From the NCBI RefSeq assembly GCF_029203305.1, contig NC_089461.1:1984001-2048000 (forward strand): a DNA stretch of 64,000 bases. Reading direction: 5' to 3'. A program made the position numbers and the translations under genes. Below are positions 27,804 through 35,971 of this stretch, in pieces. The DNA is from Yamadazyma tenuis (Eukaryota > Ascomycota > Pichiomycetes > Serinales > Debaryomycetaceae). The notes under the pieces are model-generated. The model was not told where the DNA came from, made no database searches, and saw nothing but the letters and a program-made list of their open reading frames with translations. The first letter of the stretch is position 1; each line of letters opens with the position of its first letter.

Positions 27804-28862
27804 ATGTTTTTATACCAAATTATACCATTTTTAACGCTTTTGACAGCCGTCTGCTGCTCATGGGTAGACACCCTCGACCCCCAAGGCAACCTTCGGTACG
27901 AGCAACTCGTCAATGACCTCCAGTACATCACGGACGAAACGATTTTCGGCCGAGACGAGGTGTCAACCTCCACCCTCGATGCATTGTTGATATCCGTCAA
28001 CAACTCCGGAATCATAGTGGACACCCTCTACGAAATCGCCAGCAACGACGATGAAATCAACTCGTTGATCAACGTCACGGCCGGGTTGTTGAATGGTAAC
28101 ACCACCTTGGACCTGCTTCCGTTCCTTCAGAACATCAACATTTCAATTAATACCAGCCAGATTCTCGACCAGGTCATGAGCAGTGGCCTCATCCAGTCGA
28201 CGGCCGGATGCTTATTACTCGACTCTTCCAACCGGCAGATTTTGGCCAACATCACCGGAGAGTTACTCCGTAGTCACACATGGGTAGGGCAGCTTTTGAA
28301 CAACTTGGGTGCGGGTAAGCCGTTGACGGTGAACATGATTGCTGATACCATACAACACACCCCCAACTTGAACCCCAAATACAACTCTTCTGCTGCCACC
28401 GCCAACAACAAACAGCAGGTGTTGAGCTTTGACACTCGGGAAGTGGTGGATGATATGCTTAGTGCTAGGGGAGATTATGATGGTTCGGCCGAGCAGTTTC
28501 TCAACAATATTATAAACGGGGTATTGCAATCACAAGTGTTTTCGACAAGCCTTGTATCAATCTTGCAAAGCTTGAACAACACTCAGATCTTGTGTTCGAC
28601 AGCCATGGAGGTGATGCAAAACCTGACGATTTTGTCCATGTTTCCCAAGTTGGTTGGTGGGTTATATGAGGCTGGGGCATTCAATAATATCGACACCAAC
28701 TACTACTTCCAGTACGCCAAGAAGCATGCCATCTTGTCGGACTACTTGCAATTTTTCTTGACGTCACCTACGTGGGAGCCAGCAATTGCGGCGTTACTTC
28801 TTCAAATGGAGCAGAATGGGGTTTTCCAGGACATCCAAACGGGACTATACGGACCCAATTAA
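27804..28862 (+). CDS. Putative secreted protein, paralog of the GPI protein at 25926 but without an anchor
   Basis: The 352-residue protein has a signal peptide (about 1-19, MFLYQIIPFLTLLTAVCCS). The body aligns with the divergent neighbour over most of its length: LLISVNNSGIIVDTLYE with INLVNLSGVVWTALDY, MSSGLIQST (125-133) with LQSGLIQST, and EPAIAALLLQMEQNGVFQDI with KPAITGIISDLEDLGLFKDL. It stops at GLYGPN, just where the neighbour begins its Ser/Thr stalk and GPI tail, so it should be released rather than anchored. It has at least eight N-x-S/T sequons and none of the neighbour's Lys-Arg sites. Function is unknown. Confidence 0.75.
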   Translation: MFLYQIIPFLTLLTAVCCSWVDTLDPQGNLRYEQLVNDLQYITDETIFGRDEVSTSTLDALLISVNNSGIIVDTLYEIASNDDEINSLINVTAGLLNGNTTLDLLPFLQNINISINTSQILDQVMSSGLIQSTAGCLLLDSSNRQILANITGELLRSHTWVGQLLNNLGAGKPLTVNMIADTIQHTPNLNPKYNSSAATANNKQQVLSFDTREVVDDMLSARGDYDGSAEQFLNNIINGVLQSQVFSTSLVSILQSLNNTQILCSTAMEVMQNLTILSMFPKLVGGLYEAGAFNNIDTNYYFQYAKKHAILSDYLQFFLTSPTWEPAIAALLLQMEQNGVFQDIQTGLYGPN

Positions 28863-28930
28863 TGATACCCGTATGTAATAATAAATGTAACTAAGTACGT
28901 TCGGTTGTGTTATCGTGAATTTTAAACAAT

Positions 28931-31501
28931 CTAAAACTTGAGAGCGTTCATAATACCATAACCAATGGTAATGACAATGATATATGCAATAAAACTGGCG
29001 GGTACTCCTCTTGTAATAAAGGTGTTGACCGTCAAGTACCGTTTGCCCAACTCGTCCGTCATAGAAATAGCCGTGACGTTGGGGAATCCCGACGTGGGTA
29101 ATCCCATGGCTGCCGATGCCAATAAAGCAATACCCATAACCAACAAGTTGGAATGGTCCCCAGGAAGCTTTTCTCCCACTTCCTTCACCAATGGTACAAT
29201 AATCAAGGCAGCCACCGTGTGTGAAACAAAGGTAGCAATGACCAAAATCAAAATCCCGAAAATGATCATAATCACCCACACATCGTAGTGCTCAACTCTC
29301 TTCTGCAAAGCCTGAGCAATCGTACTCAATAAACCCGACGACGAGATTCCACTACCCAAGGCCAACCCACCCATGGCCAAAATCACAATCGACCAGGGGA
29401 AGTTGTTCAAGTCGGCAGTTTTCAATAATCCACTTCCAAAGAACAATACAATTGGGATCACAGCAATAATCCCCGAGGCTCCAAAAGTGTCTTCGATCTT
29501 CGTCAACACACACCACAACAAAATCGTTGCCAAAGTGATTGCAAGCACCACCATCTGCTTAACAGTCCATTTATCCTTGATGGGCTTGAAGGGCTTGACA
29601 TTGGAGGTGCTGACCTTAAAGGTCAAAATCAACTCGAGCCAAATGGCCACAACGGCGATGATCGACACTGGAAGCGCAATGGCGAACCAGTTTCCCCAAC
29701 CGGGATTGGGACTCATCGACTCAATGGCCACCACGTTCTGTGGAGACGAGATAGGCGAGGCCATGCCCCCAATATTGGAAGCAAACGCAATTCCCAAGAT
29801 CAACGCCTGGGCAAATGGAGAGTCGGTGGGGAGGGTTTTCAACACCGGCTGGATCAATGAATAACACAACACGGGAGTAGCCACGTTCGAGATCCACATC
29901 GACAAGAACAATGACACCATCATGATCGTCAACAAGATGTTTCTGGGTTTGGTCCCCACCAACGACAAGATCCACGAGCTGAGGATCTTGGCAATATTAT
30001 ACTTGGACAACGCGGCTGCTAACGCAAACCCGCCCACCAAAATCATGATCACCGACGTCCACATGTCGCTCAAGATAAGCTTTGCCGCGTCCGAGGCGTC
30101 CATAACACTGTTGTCGTCGTTCCGCAAGATTTTGCAAGTCACCACCAATAATGGCACCAACATGGCGGTTGCAAATAACGGAATGGCCTCAGTGGCCCAT
30201 AAAATCGCACAGGTGATCAAGACCGCCAAAGCTCTTCCCTCAACCGGGTCATTGAAAGTCTTGACGGCCATAAACACCACAAAAGCCACCACCGCCAAAA
30301 GAATCTTAAACGTCTGCCAACTCACCAAAAACCGGGGGAGACTAAAGCCCACTCCAAGGACCGTGTACTTTTTCATGCTCAAGTCCAACAAGTCGTCGGA
30401 GTTCAAGTGGAAGTCCTGTCTCTTGGTCTGTAAACTCAACAAGTCCTTCCATACGGTGTTTCTCTCCCAGATGATATGGTCGCGCAAGTAGGAGTTGAGC
30501 TCGAACCGAATCGACTCTATTGACTTGGAAGGGTCCAAGCGGTGGGAGATGAACGTGAACGAGTTGACAATACGGTCGATCCGTTGGTTAAGCCGGATCA
30601 AACTGGTGTCATTGAAAATAACCGAATTCTGTACGAGAAAGTTGGTGATAAAGTCGTCCTTGATGTCGTAGTTCAAGTTCTTATCAAATTTCTTGGTGAT
30701 CTTGGCAAACCCGATTTTATTCAACTCGATAAATGACTTCAACTCATTCATCTTGATGAACACCGACTTGTTACTTTGTTTCAACGTCACAAGTTTCTGT
30801 AACCGAACATTAAAGTTCTTGGGGTTGACCAAAGCTGTCGACTCGTTGTGCTCGTAGTCCGCATCGTCGTCCGACGAGTCCACCTCAGCTTGGTCCTCAG
30901 CAATGGTGAAATGGCTGGTGGTTCTGCTGAGCTTTGTGGCTCCTTCTTTCTCCTCTGACTCGATATAATTGAAAATATGCGCCTCATTCAACGTGAGCAA
31001 ATCCTTGATGAGGTAGTTGTACTCCCCATTGATCTCCTGGTAAATCTGCGCGTAGAACTGGTCGATTTTTTCCAACTCCATCAACAACTGCTTGGCAAAT
31101 TCCAACAATGGGTTGAAAGTTTTTTTCTTGGTAGCGGCCTCCAATTTCCGTAAACAACTGGCGATGTCGTTGCTAGCAGACCGGTCGTCGTGGGGTTCGG
31201 TGTTCTCGGCGTCAGCTGTCGATGCCCCCGTTTTAAACCGTTTAAATTCACTGGTAGAGTCCTCATGAATCTCAGTGCGGGTGAGACTGGTGGTGGATGT
31301 CCGAGAACTGGTTTTGGAAAGATCCAGGCCGAGTTGGTCCAAGAGGTCCGATACGGTGGTGGGGTTGAGTTTGAACTCGATGTCCAAGTCGAGCTGTTTC
31401 TTCTGCAACCCATAGATGATTTTTTTCAAGTGGTCATAGGCCAAATAGTGGTCTGACCACTCAGGAACGATATTGAATTTCAAAGACTGGTTAAACTTCA
31501 T
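28931..31501 (-). CDS. SPX-domain low-affinity phosphate transporter (Pho87/Pho90/Pho91 family)
   Basis: The 856-residue protein has an N-terminal SPX domain (1 to about 310) starting MKFNQSLKFNIVPEWSDHYLAYDHLKKIIY, where the lysine pair of the inositol-pyrophosphate site is kept. A roughly 12-segment DASS/SLC13 transporter domain follows (ATEAIPLFATAMLVP, SNVATPVLCYSLIQP, GIAFASNIGGMASPISSPQN, SHTVAALIIVPL, AMGLPTSGFPNVTAISM). This architecture is unique to the fungal Pho87, Pho90 and Pho91 phosphate transporters. The first two are plasma-membrane proteins, the third vacuolar. I cannot assign which ortholog it is. Two CACGTG boxes lie about 225-250 bases upstream. Confidence 0.93.
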   Translation of the reverse strand: MKFNQSLKFNIVPEWSDHYLAYDHLKKIIYGLQKKQLDLDIEFKLNPTTVSDLLDQLGLDLSKTSSRTSTTSLTRTEIHEDSTSEFKRFKTGASTADAENTEPHDDRSASNDIASCLRKLEAATKKKTFNPLLEFAKQLLMELEKIDQFYAQIYQEINGEYNYLIKDLLTLNEAHIFNYIESEEKEGATKLSRTTSHFTIAEDQAEVDSSDDDADYEHNESTALVNPKNFNVRLQKLVTLKQSNKSVFIKMNELKSFIELNKIGFAKITKKFDKNLNYDIKDDFITNFLVQNSVIFNDTSLIRLNQRIDRIVNSFTFISHRLDPSKSIESIRFELNSYLRDHIIWERNTVWKDLLSLQTKRQDFHLNSDDLLDLSMKKYTVLGVGFSLPRFLVSWQTFKILLAVVAFVVFMAVKTFNDPVEGRALAVLITCAILWATEAIPLFATAMLVPLLVVTCKILRNDDNSVMDASDAAKLILSDMWTSVIMILVGGFALAAALSKYNIAKILSSWILSLVGTKPRNILLTIMMVSLFLSMWISNVATPVLCYSLIQPVLKTLPTDSPFAQALILGIAFASNIGGMASPISSPQNVVAIESMSPNPGWGNWFAIALPVSIIAVVAIWLELILTFKVSTSNVKPFKPIKDKWTVKQMVVLAITLATILLWCVLTKIEDTFGASGIIAVIPIVLFFGSGLLKTADLNNFPWSIVILAMGGLALGSGISSSGLLSTIAQALQKRVEHYDVWVIMIIFGILILVIATFVSHTVAALIIVPLVKEVGEKLPGDHSNLLVMGIALLASAAMGLPTSGFPNVTAISMTDELGKRYLTVNTFITRGVPASFIAYIIVITIGYGIMNALKF

Positions 31502-31723
31502 GGAGTTAAGCGAGGGTTAGGCGTGTTCGAAAGGGGTCTTGGAATACGTCAAGATGCAAGAAAGCCGTTAAGATTTTCCAGCTGGTCTGAAAACGTCAAT
31601 TACTCGTGTGACTTTTAGATGGTAAAATTCTGGGTAATTAATGTCTTGGTTTTCGGTGCCCTCGTGGGCTCTTCGCAATTAATTGGCATCCCAAATAGGA
31701 AGGAGCGGGGCTGGGCGATGGAG

Positions 31724-31750
31724 TCACGTGAGTGTGTGTATATCACGTGA
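31724..31750. promoter_or_regulatory. Two palindromic TCACGTGA boxes between the phosphate transporter gene and DOA1
   Basis: TCACGTGA occurs at 31724-31731 and again at 31743-31750, 19 bases apart. CACGTG is the core of both Pho4 and Cbf1 sites; the flanking T and A fit Cbf1 somewhat better. The boxes are 70-100 bases from DOA1 and about 225-250 from the transporter start. Confidence 0.6.
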
Positions 31751-31820
31751 TCTGTATCTGCGCGCGTTTGCCTCCGAGCCATTTTCACCTCCACCATTCA
31801 CATCTATCACATCTTCGCCA

Positions 31821-33935
31821 ATGGTGTACAAACTCAGCAAAACTCTCATAGGCCATGAGCAGGACGTCAAAGATGTCGCCACCACCCCGGGTGATGCGGT
31901 GGCGCCCCGCGTGGTCTCCTGCTCCCGGGATGGTACCATCCGCGCCTGGAGCCTTCTGGATCAATCCCACTCAATTGTATTCCATTCATCCACAAACTCC
32001 TTCATCAACGCTGTGTGCTGCTTGGACGATAACTTGGTGGCCAGCGGTGGTAAGGACAACGTTGTGTTCATCAATTCGCTCGATGAGCCCGTCAATGACG
32101 TGGGAATCTATAACTTGATTGGCCACCAGAACAACATCTGTTCTCTCCACCACCGCCACAACAAGCTCATTAGCTCTAGTTGGGACGGCACTGCCAAGGT
32201 CTGGGACTTGTCGACCTACGAGTGTGTGCTTACTTTGAAGAGTGATACTGGCATGTCGGTTTTGGATGCGGTTATCGTCGATGACAATCGGTACTTGACT
32301 TGTTCCGCCGATAAGTACATCAGGTTCTGGAACGGCAATTCGGTGACCCATATCTTCAAAGGTCATACCGATGTGGTGAGAAAGTTGTTGCTTTTAGGAG
32401 ATGGTACGTTCGCCTCTTGTTCGAATGATGGAACCATTAAGATCTGGTCCTTGGAAGGAACATTGATTTCGACTTTACTGGGTCATGAGTCCTTCATTTA
32501 CGATCTTGTGGCCCTTCCCAACGGATTGTTGGTTAGTGCAGGCGAGGACCGGTCGGTCAGAATCTGGAAAGGTCAGGCTCTCCTACAGGCCATTACTTTA
32601 CCATGTATTTCCAACTGGTGTTTGACAAATGTAGGCAATGATATTGTGGTGGGCTCTTCCGACAACTCCATCAGAATCTTCACCAGCGATCCAGAGAGAT
32701 ATGCCGCCAAAGAAGACCTCGAGCGGTTCGAGGAGTCTGTCAAAACCTCTACCATTGCTGAACAGTCGGTCGATATCAACAAAACTGACGTGCCCGGTTA
32801 CGAGAGACTCGAGGTTCATGGCACTGAGGGCCAAACAGTCATGGTCAAAAGCCCTGTGGGGGTTATTGAGGCATACCAATGGTCCAACGGTCAGTGGAAT
32901 AAAATTGGTGATGTGGTGGGCTCGTCTGCTTCTTCAGACAAAAAGGTCCACAACGGTAAAGAGTACGATTATGTGTTTGATGTGGACTTCGAAGACGGCA
33001 AGCCCCCTTTGAAGTTGCCATACAATGCGGGTGACAATACATATACCGTTGCCAATCAATTTTTGGCTGATAATGAATTACCTGCTAGTTACGTTCAAGA
33101 TGTGGTTGCCTTTTTAGAAAAAAACACTCAAGGAGTTAGTTTGACAGAAACGTCCGACTCGGTCGAGACAAAGGCACAAGTGTCCCTCTCTGTTCTTCCA
33201 GTGACTCAGTATATCCAGTTCAAGGACATTAACAGCTCTCAGTTGAACAGAGGATTGACCAAGTTCAATGACCTGCAAACTCATAAGCTTTCATCCATTC
33301 CCACAAACTTTGACGTTTCCAGCTCCGAGGCAGCCGATATGATCACAAACTTGGTTCCTCAGGTATTTGAGTGGGATGAGTCGTCGTATCTTGTTGGGTT
33401 TGACTTGTTGAGACTGTTGATTGGCAAATTGGGCATTAGTGATATCTTGAAGAACGAAAACCTACCCGAACTAGTGCAGTCTTTCATTGAAAAAGGTGCA
33501 GCAAGTGAAAACCCCAGTGTTCTCATGATGTTTGGAAGGTTTTTGAACAACTTGGTGGATTCGGTGTTGTTCATGCAAATCTACGCCGACTCTGAAGGTG
33601 ATAATGTCACGTTCAGCAGTGCACTCTTCCAACTCCTCGATACATTGACACAAAAGAAAGTCGACCAGCACCATAAGCACTACAACCAGTGTATCACCGG
33701 CTTTTCGACATTAATCTACAATTTGTCTGCTGTTCAAGTCAAACAAAAAGTCGGATCGGGTGACCTTGCAAAATACATTAATGATACAAACATTGAAGAA
33801 GCTAATTACAGGTTGCTCATAGCTTTAGGAAACTTGAAGTATATAAAGGCAGTCGCTACACCCTTACCATCATGGGCTCACAAGCATTCGGAACCGCGGT
33901 TCATCTCGTTGTTTAACGACATAAATAGCTTATAG
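31821..33935 (+). CDS. DOA1: WD40/PFU/PUL ubiquitin-binding Cdc48 adaptor Doa1/Ufd3
   Basis: The 704-residue protein starts at MVYKLSKTLIGHEQDVKDV; the upstream frame has no ATG. Seven WD40 repeats (1 to about 300) include the regular GH...W/WD endings such as LIGHQNNIC...AKVWDLS. The PFU domain follows (AYQWSNGQWNKIGDVVGS, about 345-430), and a C-terminal PUL armadillo domain (about 450-700). Doa1/PLAA binds ubiquitin through WD40 and PFU and Cdc48 through PUL. It supports ubiquitin recycling, mitochondrial and ribosome-associated degradation and endosomal sorting. Length matches the family (715 in S. cerevisiae). The stop is 3 bases from the convergent RFA3 stop. Confidence 0.96.
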   Translation: MVYKLSKTLIGHEQDVKDVATTPGDAVAPRVVSCSRDGTIRAWSLLDQSHSIVFHSSTNSFINAVCCLDDNLVASGGKDNVVFINSLDEPVNDVGIYNLIGHQNNICSLHHRHNKLISSSWDGTAKVWDLSTYECVLTLKSDTGMSVLDAVIVDDNRYLTCSADKYIRFWNGNSVTHIFKGHTDVVRKLLLLGDGTFASCSNDGTIKIWSLEGTLISTLLGHESFIYDLVALPNGLLVSAGEDRSVRIWKGQALLQAITLPCISNWCLTNVGNDIVVGSSDNSIRIFTSDPERYAAKEDLERFEESVKTSTIAEQSVDINKTDVPGYERLEVHGTEGQTVMVKSPVGVIEAYQWSNGQWNKIGDVVGSSASSDKKVHNGKEYDYVFDVDFEDGKPPLKLPYNAGDNTYTVANQFLADNELPASYVQDVVAFLEKNTQGVSLTETSDSVETKAQVSLSVLPVTQYIQFKDINSSQLNRGLTKFNDLQTHKLSSIPTNFDVSSSEAADMITNLVPQVFEWDESSYLVGFDLLRLLIGKLGISDILKNENLPELVQSFIEKGAASENPSVLMMFGRFLNNLVDSVLFMQIYADSEGDNVTFSSALFQLLDTLTQKKVDQHHKHYNQCITGFSTLIYNLSAVQVKQKVGSGDLAKYINDTNIEEANYRLLIALGNLKYIKAVATPLPSWAHKHSEPRFISLFNDINSL

Positions 33936-33938
33936 CCT

Positions 33939-34259
33939 TTAATAAAATAACTCGGGTACTTTATTGATGAACTTGACGAGTTGAAAATAGTTGTCAAGTT
34001 TGAAGTTGTCACTTATTGCCAACACCGAGTATACACTGATGCTCAAATCATCACCCACTTTGCCAATGACTTCGTAATTGTTGTTGACTTCAAAATCCAA
34101 ATCGGTGGTTACAGAACTGAGGTTTAACTGAACGTCACCGTTGCTCTTGAGAGTGCCATTGGTACCATCATATTGTTCCAATTTTCCAATTATGCGTACG
34201 ATCTTTCCTTGGTTGGCCTGTAAGATTGTGCCGTCGATTCTCTTACTTGATGCGTCCAT
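33939..34259 (-). CDS. RFA3: Replication protein A small subunit Rfa3 (RPA14)
   Basis: The 106-residue protein is a single OB fold. VRIIGKLEQYDGTNGTLKSNGDVQLNLSS gives the first strands, NNYEVIGKVGDDLSISVYSVLAI the later ones, and the C-terminal helix YFQLVKFINKVPELFY is the trimerisation helix ending like yeast PEIY. RPA binds single-stranded DNA in replication and repair. Overall identity to known Rfa3 is low, as usual for this subunit. Length fits (about 120). A perfect MluI cell-cycle box lies 30 bases upstream. The 3' end nearly abuts DOA1, so the two transcripts should overlap. Confidence 0.85.
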   Translation of the reverse strand: MDASSKRIDGTILQANQGKIVRIIGKLEQYDGTNGTLKSNGDVQLNLSSVTTDLDFEVNNNYEVIGKVGDDLSISVYSVLAISDNFKLDNYFQLVKFINKVPELFY

Positions 34260-34288
34260 GGTTAGTTAGGTTTTATTTTAGCAGGGCG

Positions 34289-34294
34289 ACGCGT
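34289..34294. promoter_or_regulatory. MluI cell-cycle box before RFA3
   Basis: ACGCGT, the MBF (Mbp1-Swi6) site, lies 30 bases before the RFA3 ATG, where G1/S expression of an RPA gene is expected. Confidence 0.6.
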
Positions 34295-34380
34295 TCGCGA
34301 ATATGGTGATAATGGCCAGTGCCACGACCGCCTCTTCCTCCTATAGTTTATCGTACATTTCTATTAACCATCTTAATTCC

Positions 34381-35862
34381 TCAGCAGGTGCACAAGTCGG
34401 CTAGGAACTGGGCAGCGTGACCACTCTCCTCTGCTCTCATCAAACTTTCACCAATCAAGTACCCATCAACTCCCTGTTTCTTGTATTGCACCACATCTTC
34501 CACCGAGGTAATTCCGCTTAGGGCCAACACCAAAATGTCTCTGCCATTCAGCCTGATACTGTCAAGTAAGTTGGTGGTTGTGTTCAAGTCAACATCAAAA
34601 CTCACCAAGTTCCGGTTATTGACCCCAATCACCATGGGCTCTTTTGTGCCCAACGTTAAGGCCGTTTTCAACTCTTCGTCGTTGTTAATCTCTACCAACG
34701 GAACCATTCCCAACTCCAACGAATAGTCATATAACTGCGCCAACAACACCGGCTCCAACATCTTCACAATCAACAACACTGAGTCGGCTCCCTGTAACCG
34801 GGCCTCTAAGATCTGATACTGGTTGAAGATAAACTCTTTTCTCAACACTGCCGGCCTATTTTCCACCAGGTCGATGCTCTTGCGAATCAACGCCATATCT
34901 TCAATTGACCCTTTGAACCAGTTGGGTTCCGTCAACACGGAAATAGCTGAGCACCCATTGCTTGCGTATGTTAATGCCTGCTTCACGGGGTTGGCCTTGA
35001 TGTTTATCACTCCCTTGGAAGGAGATGCTCTTTTGAACTCGCTCAAAATGATATTCCGGCTGTTTTCCTTGGTGGAATTCAACCGATGGTAGAAGTTGAT
35101 GAGCTTTGGCGCCAACCCCAAGTCCAAGTATTCCTGCAACTCTTCTAATGATTTACCGGGCAATTGAGCGATTTCGTCGTAGTCTTTTCTTCTTTGATCG
35201 TATATCTTGTTTAAGATATTCTCTTTAACGGGAATCTTTTGACTATCCGCCCAGTACGCCCCGTTGATCTTCAAAAGGTTGTCTATCATCACATGGCCCT
35301 CTTCTGTCAAAATCGACTCGGGGTGGAACTGCACTCCTTCAATGGCGTACTTCTTGTGTCTTATGCCCATGATAATCTGAGGGCTGGTCTCGGTTCTAGC
35401 GGTGACTTCCAAGCAGTCCGGCAACGACAGAAGGCTACCAGCCAAAGAGTGGTACCGGGTGACGGCAACCGACTGGGGGATATCGGTGAACATCCCCTTA
35501 CCGTCGTGGTGGATGGTGGTGGTTTTACCGTGAACAATTTCTCCCGCGTAGGTGACGGACCCACCGAAAACCTCAAACATGCACTGTAATCCCATACAAA
35601 CACCCACAATGGGGATCTTGCCCTTAAAGTAATCAATTGCGGCTCTGCTGATACCAGCATCGGTGGAAGGGTGACCGGGGCCAGGACTGATGAACAATAA
35701 ATCAGGCTTTATGTCGTTCTCAATCTGCTCGATGGTGATTTCATCGTTACGGTAAACGTCCACCTTGTCACAATACTTGCTCTGGTTCAAGTACTGATAT
35801 AAGTTCCAGGTGAACGAGTCGTAGTTGTCGATCATCAACACCCGTTTCTTGTCGGTGGTCAT
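34381..35862 (-). CDS. TRP3: Bifunctional anthranilate synthase component II / indole-3-glycerol phosphate synthase
   Basis: The 493-residue protein starts at [20 protein letters not shown]; the frame upstream reaches only a TTG. The N-terminal class I glutamine amidotransferase domain has Cys89 (VGVCMGLQ), His180 and Glu182 (FHPES) and SPGPGHP. From about 225 the TIM-barrel IGPS domain follows: [45 protein letters not shown] and LIGESLM. The product supplies ammonia to Trp2 for anthranilate and closes the indole ring later in tryptophan synthesis. A Gcn4 site lies about 75 bases upstream. DOA1 and TRP3 are also close in S. cerevisiae. Confidence 0.98.
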   Translation of the reverse strand: MTTDKKRVLMIDNYDSFTWNLYQYLNQSKYCDKVDVYRNDEITIEQIENDIKPDLLFISPGPGHPSTDAGISRAAIDYFKGKIPIVGVCMGLQCMFEVFGGSVTYAGEIVHGKTTTIHHDGKGMFTDIPQSVAVTRYHSLAGSLLSLPDCLEVTARTETSPQIIMGIRHKKYAIEGVQFHPESILTEEGHVMIDNLLKINGAYWADSQKIPVKENILNKIYDQRRKDYDEIAQLPGKSLEELQEYLDLGLAPKLINFYHRLNSTKENSRNIILSEFKRASPSKGVINIKANPVKQALTYASNGCSAISVLTEPNWFKGSIEDMALIRKSIDLVENRPAVLRKEFIFNQYQILEARLQGADSVLLIVKMLEPVLLAQLYDYSLELGMVPLVEINNDEELKTALTLGTKEPMVIGVNNRNLVSFDVDLNTTTNLLDSIRLNGRDILVLALSGITSVEDVVQYKKQGVDGYLIGESLMRAEESGHAAQFLADLCTC

Positions 35863-35942
35863 GATGAACAATATGTGTCAATAAGAGCGTTAAAGATTTT
35901 TTCAGTCAAAATGAGAAAATGAGAATGAGATATGGTTTTTAG

Positions 35943-35949
35943 TGAGTCA
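35943..35949. promoter_or_regulatory. Gcn4 site before TRP3
   Basis: TGAGTCA, the optimal Gcn4 core, lies about 80 bases before the TRP3 ATG and 23 bases past the end of MCD4. General amino-acid control of TRP3 is known in yeast. Confidence 0.72.
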
Positions 35950-35971
35950 TCTAGATAACTAGTATGTGTAA

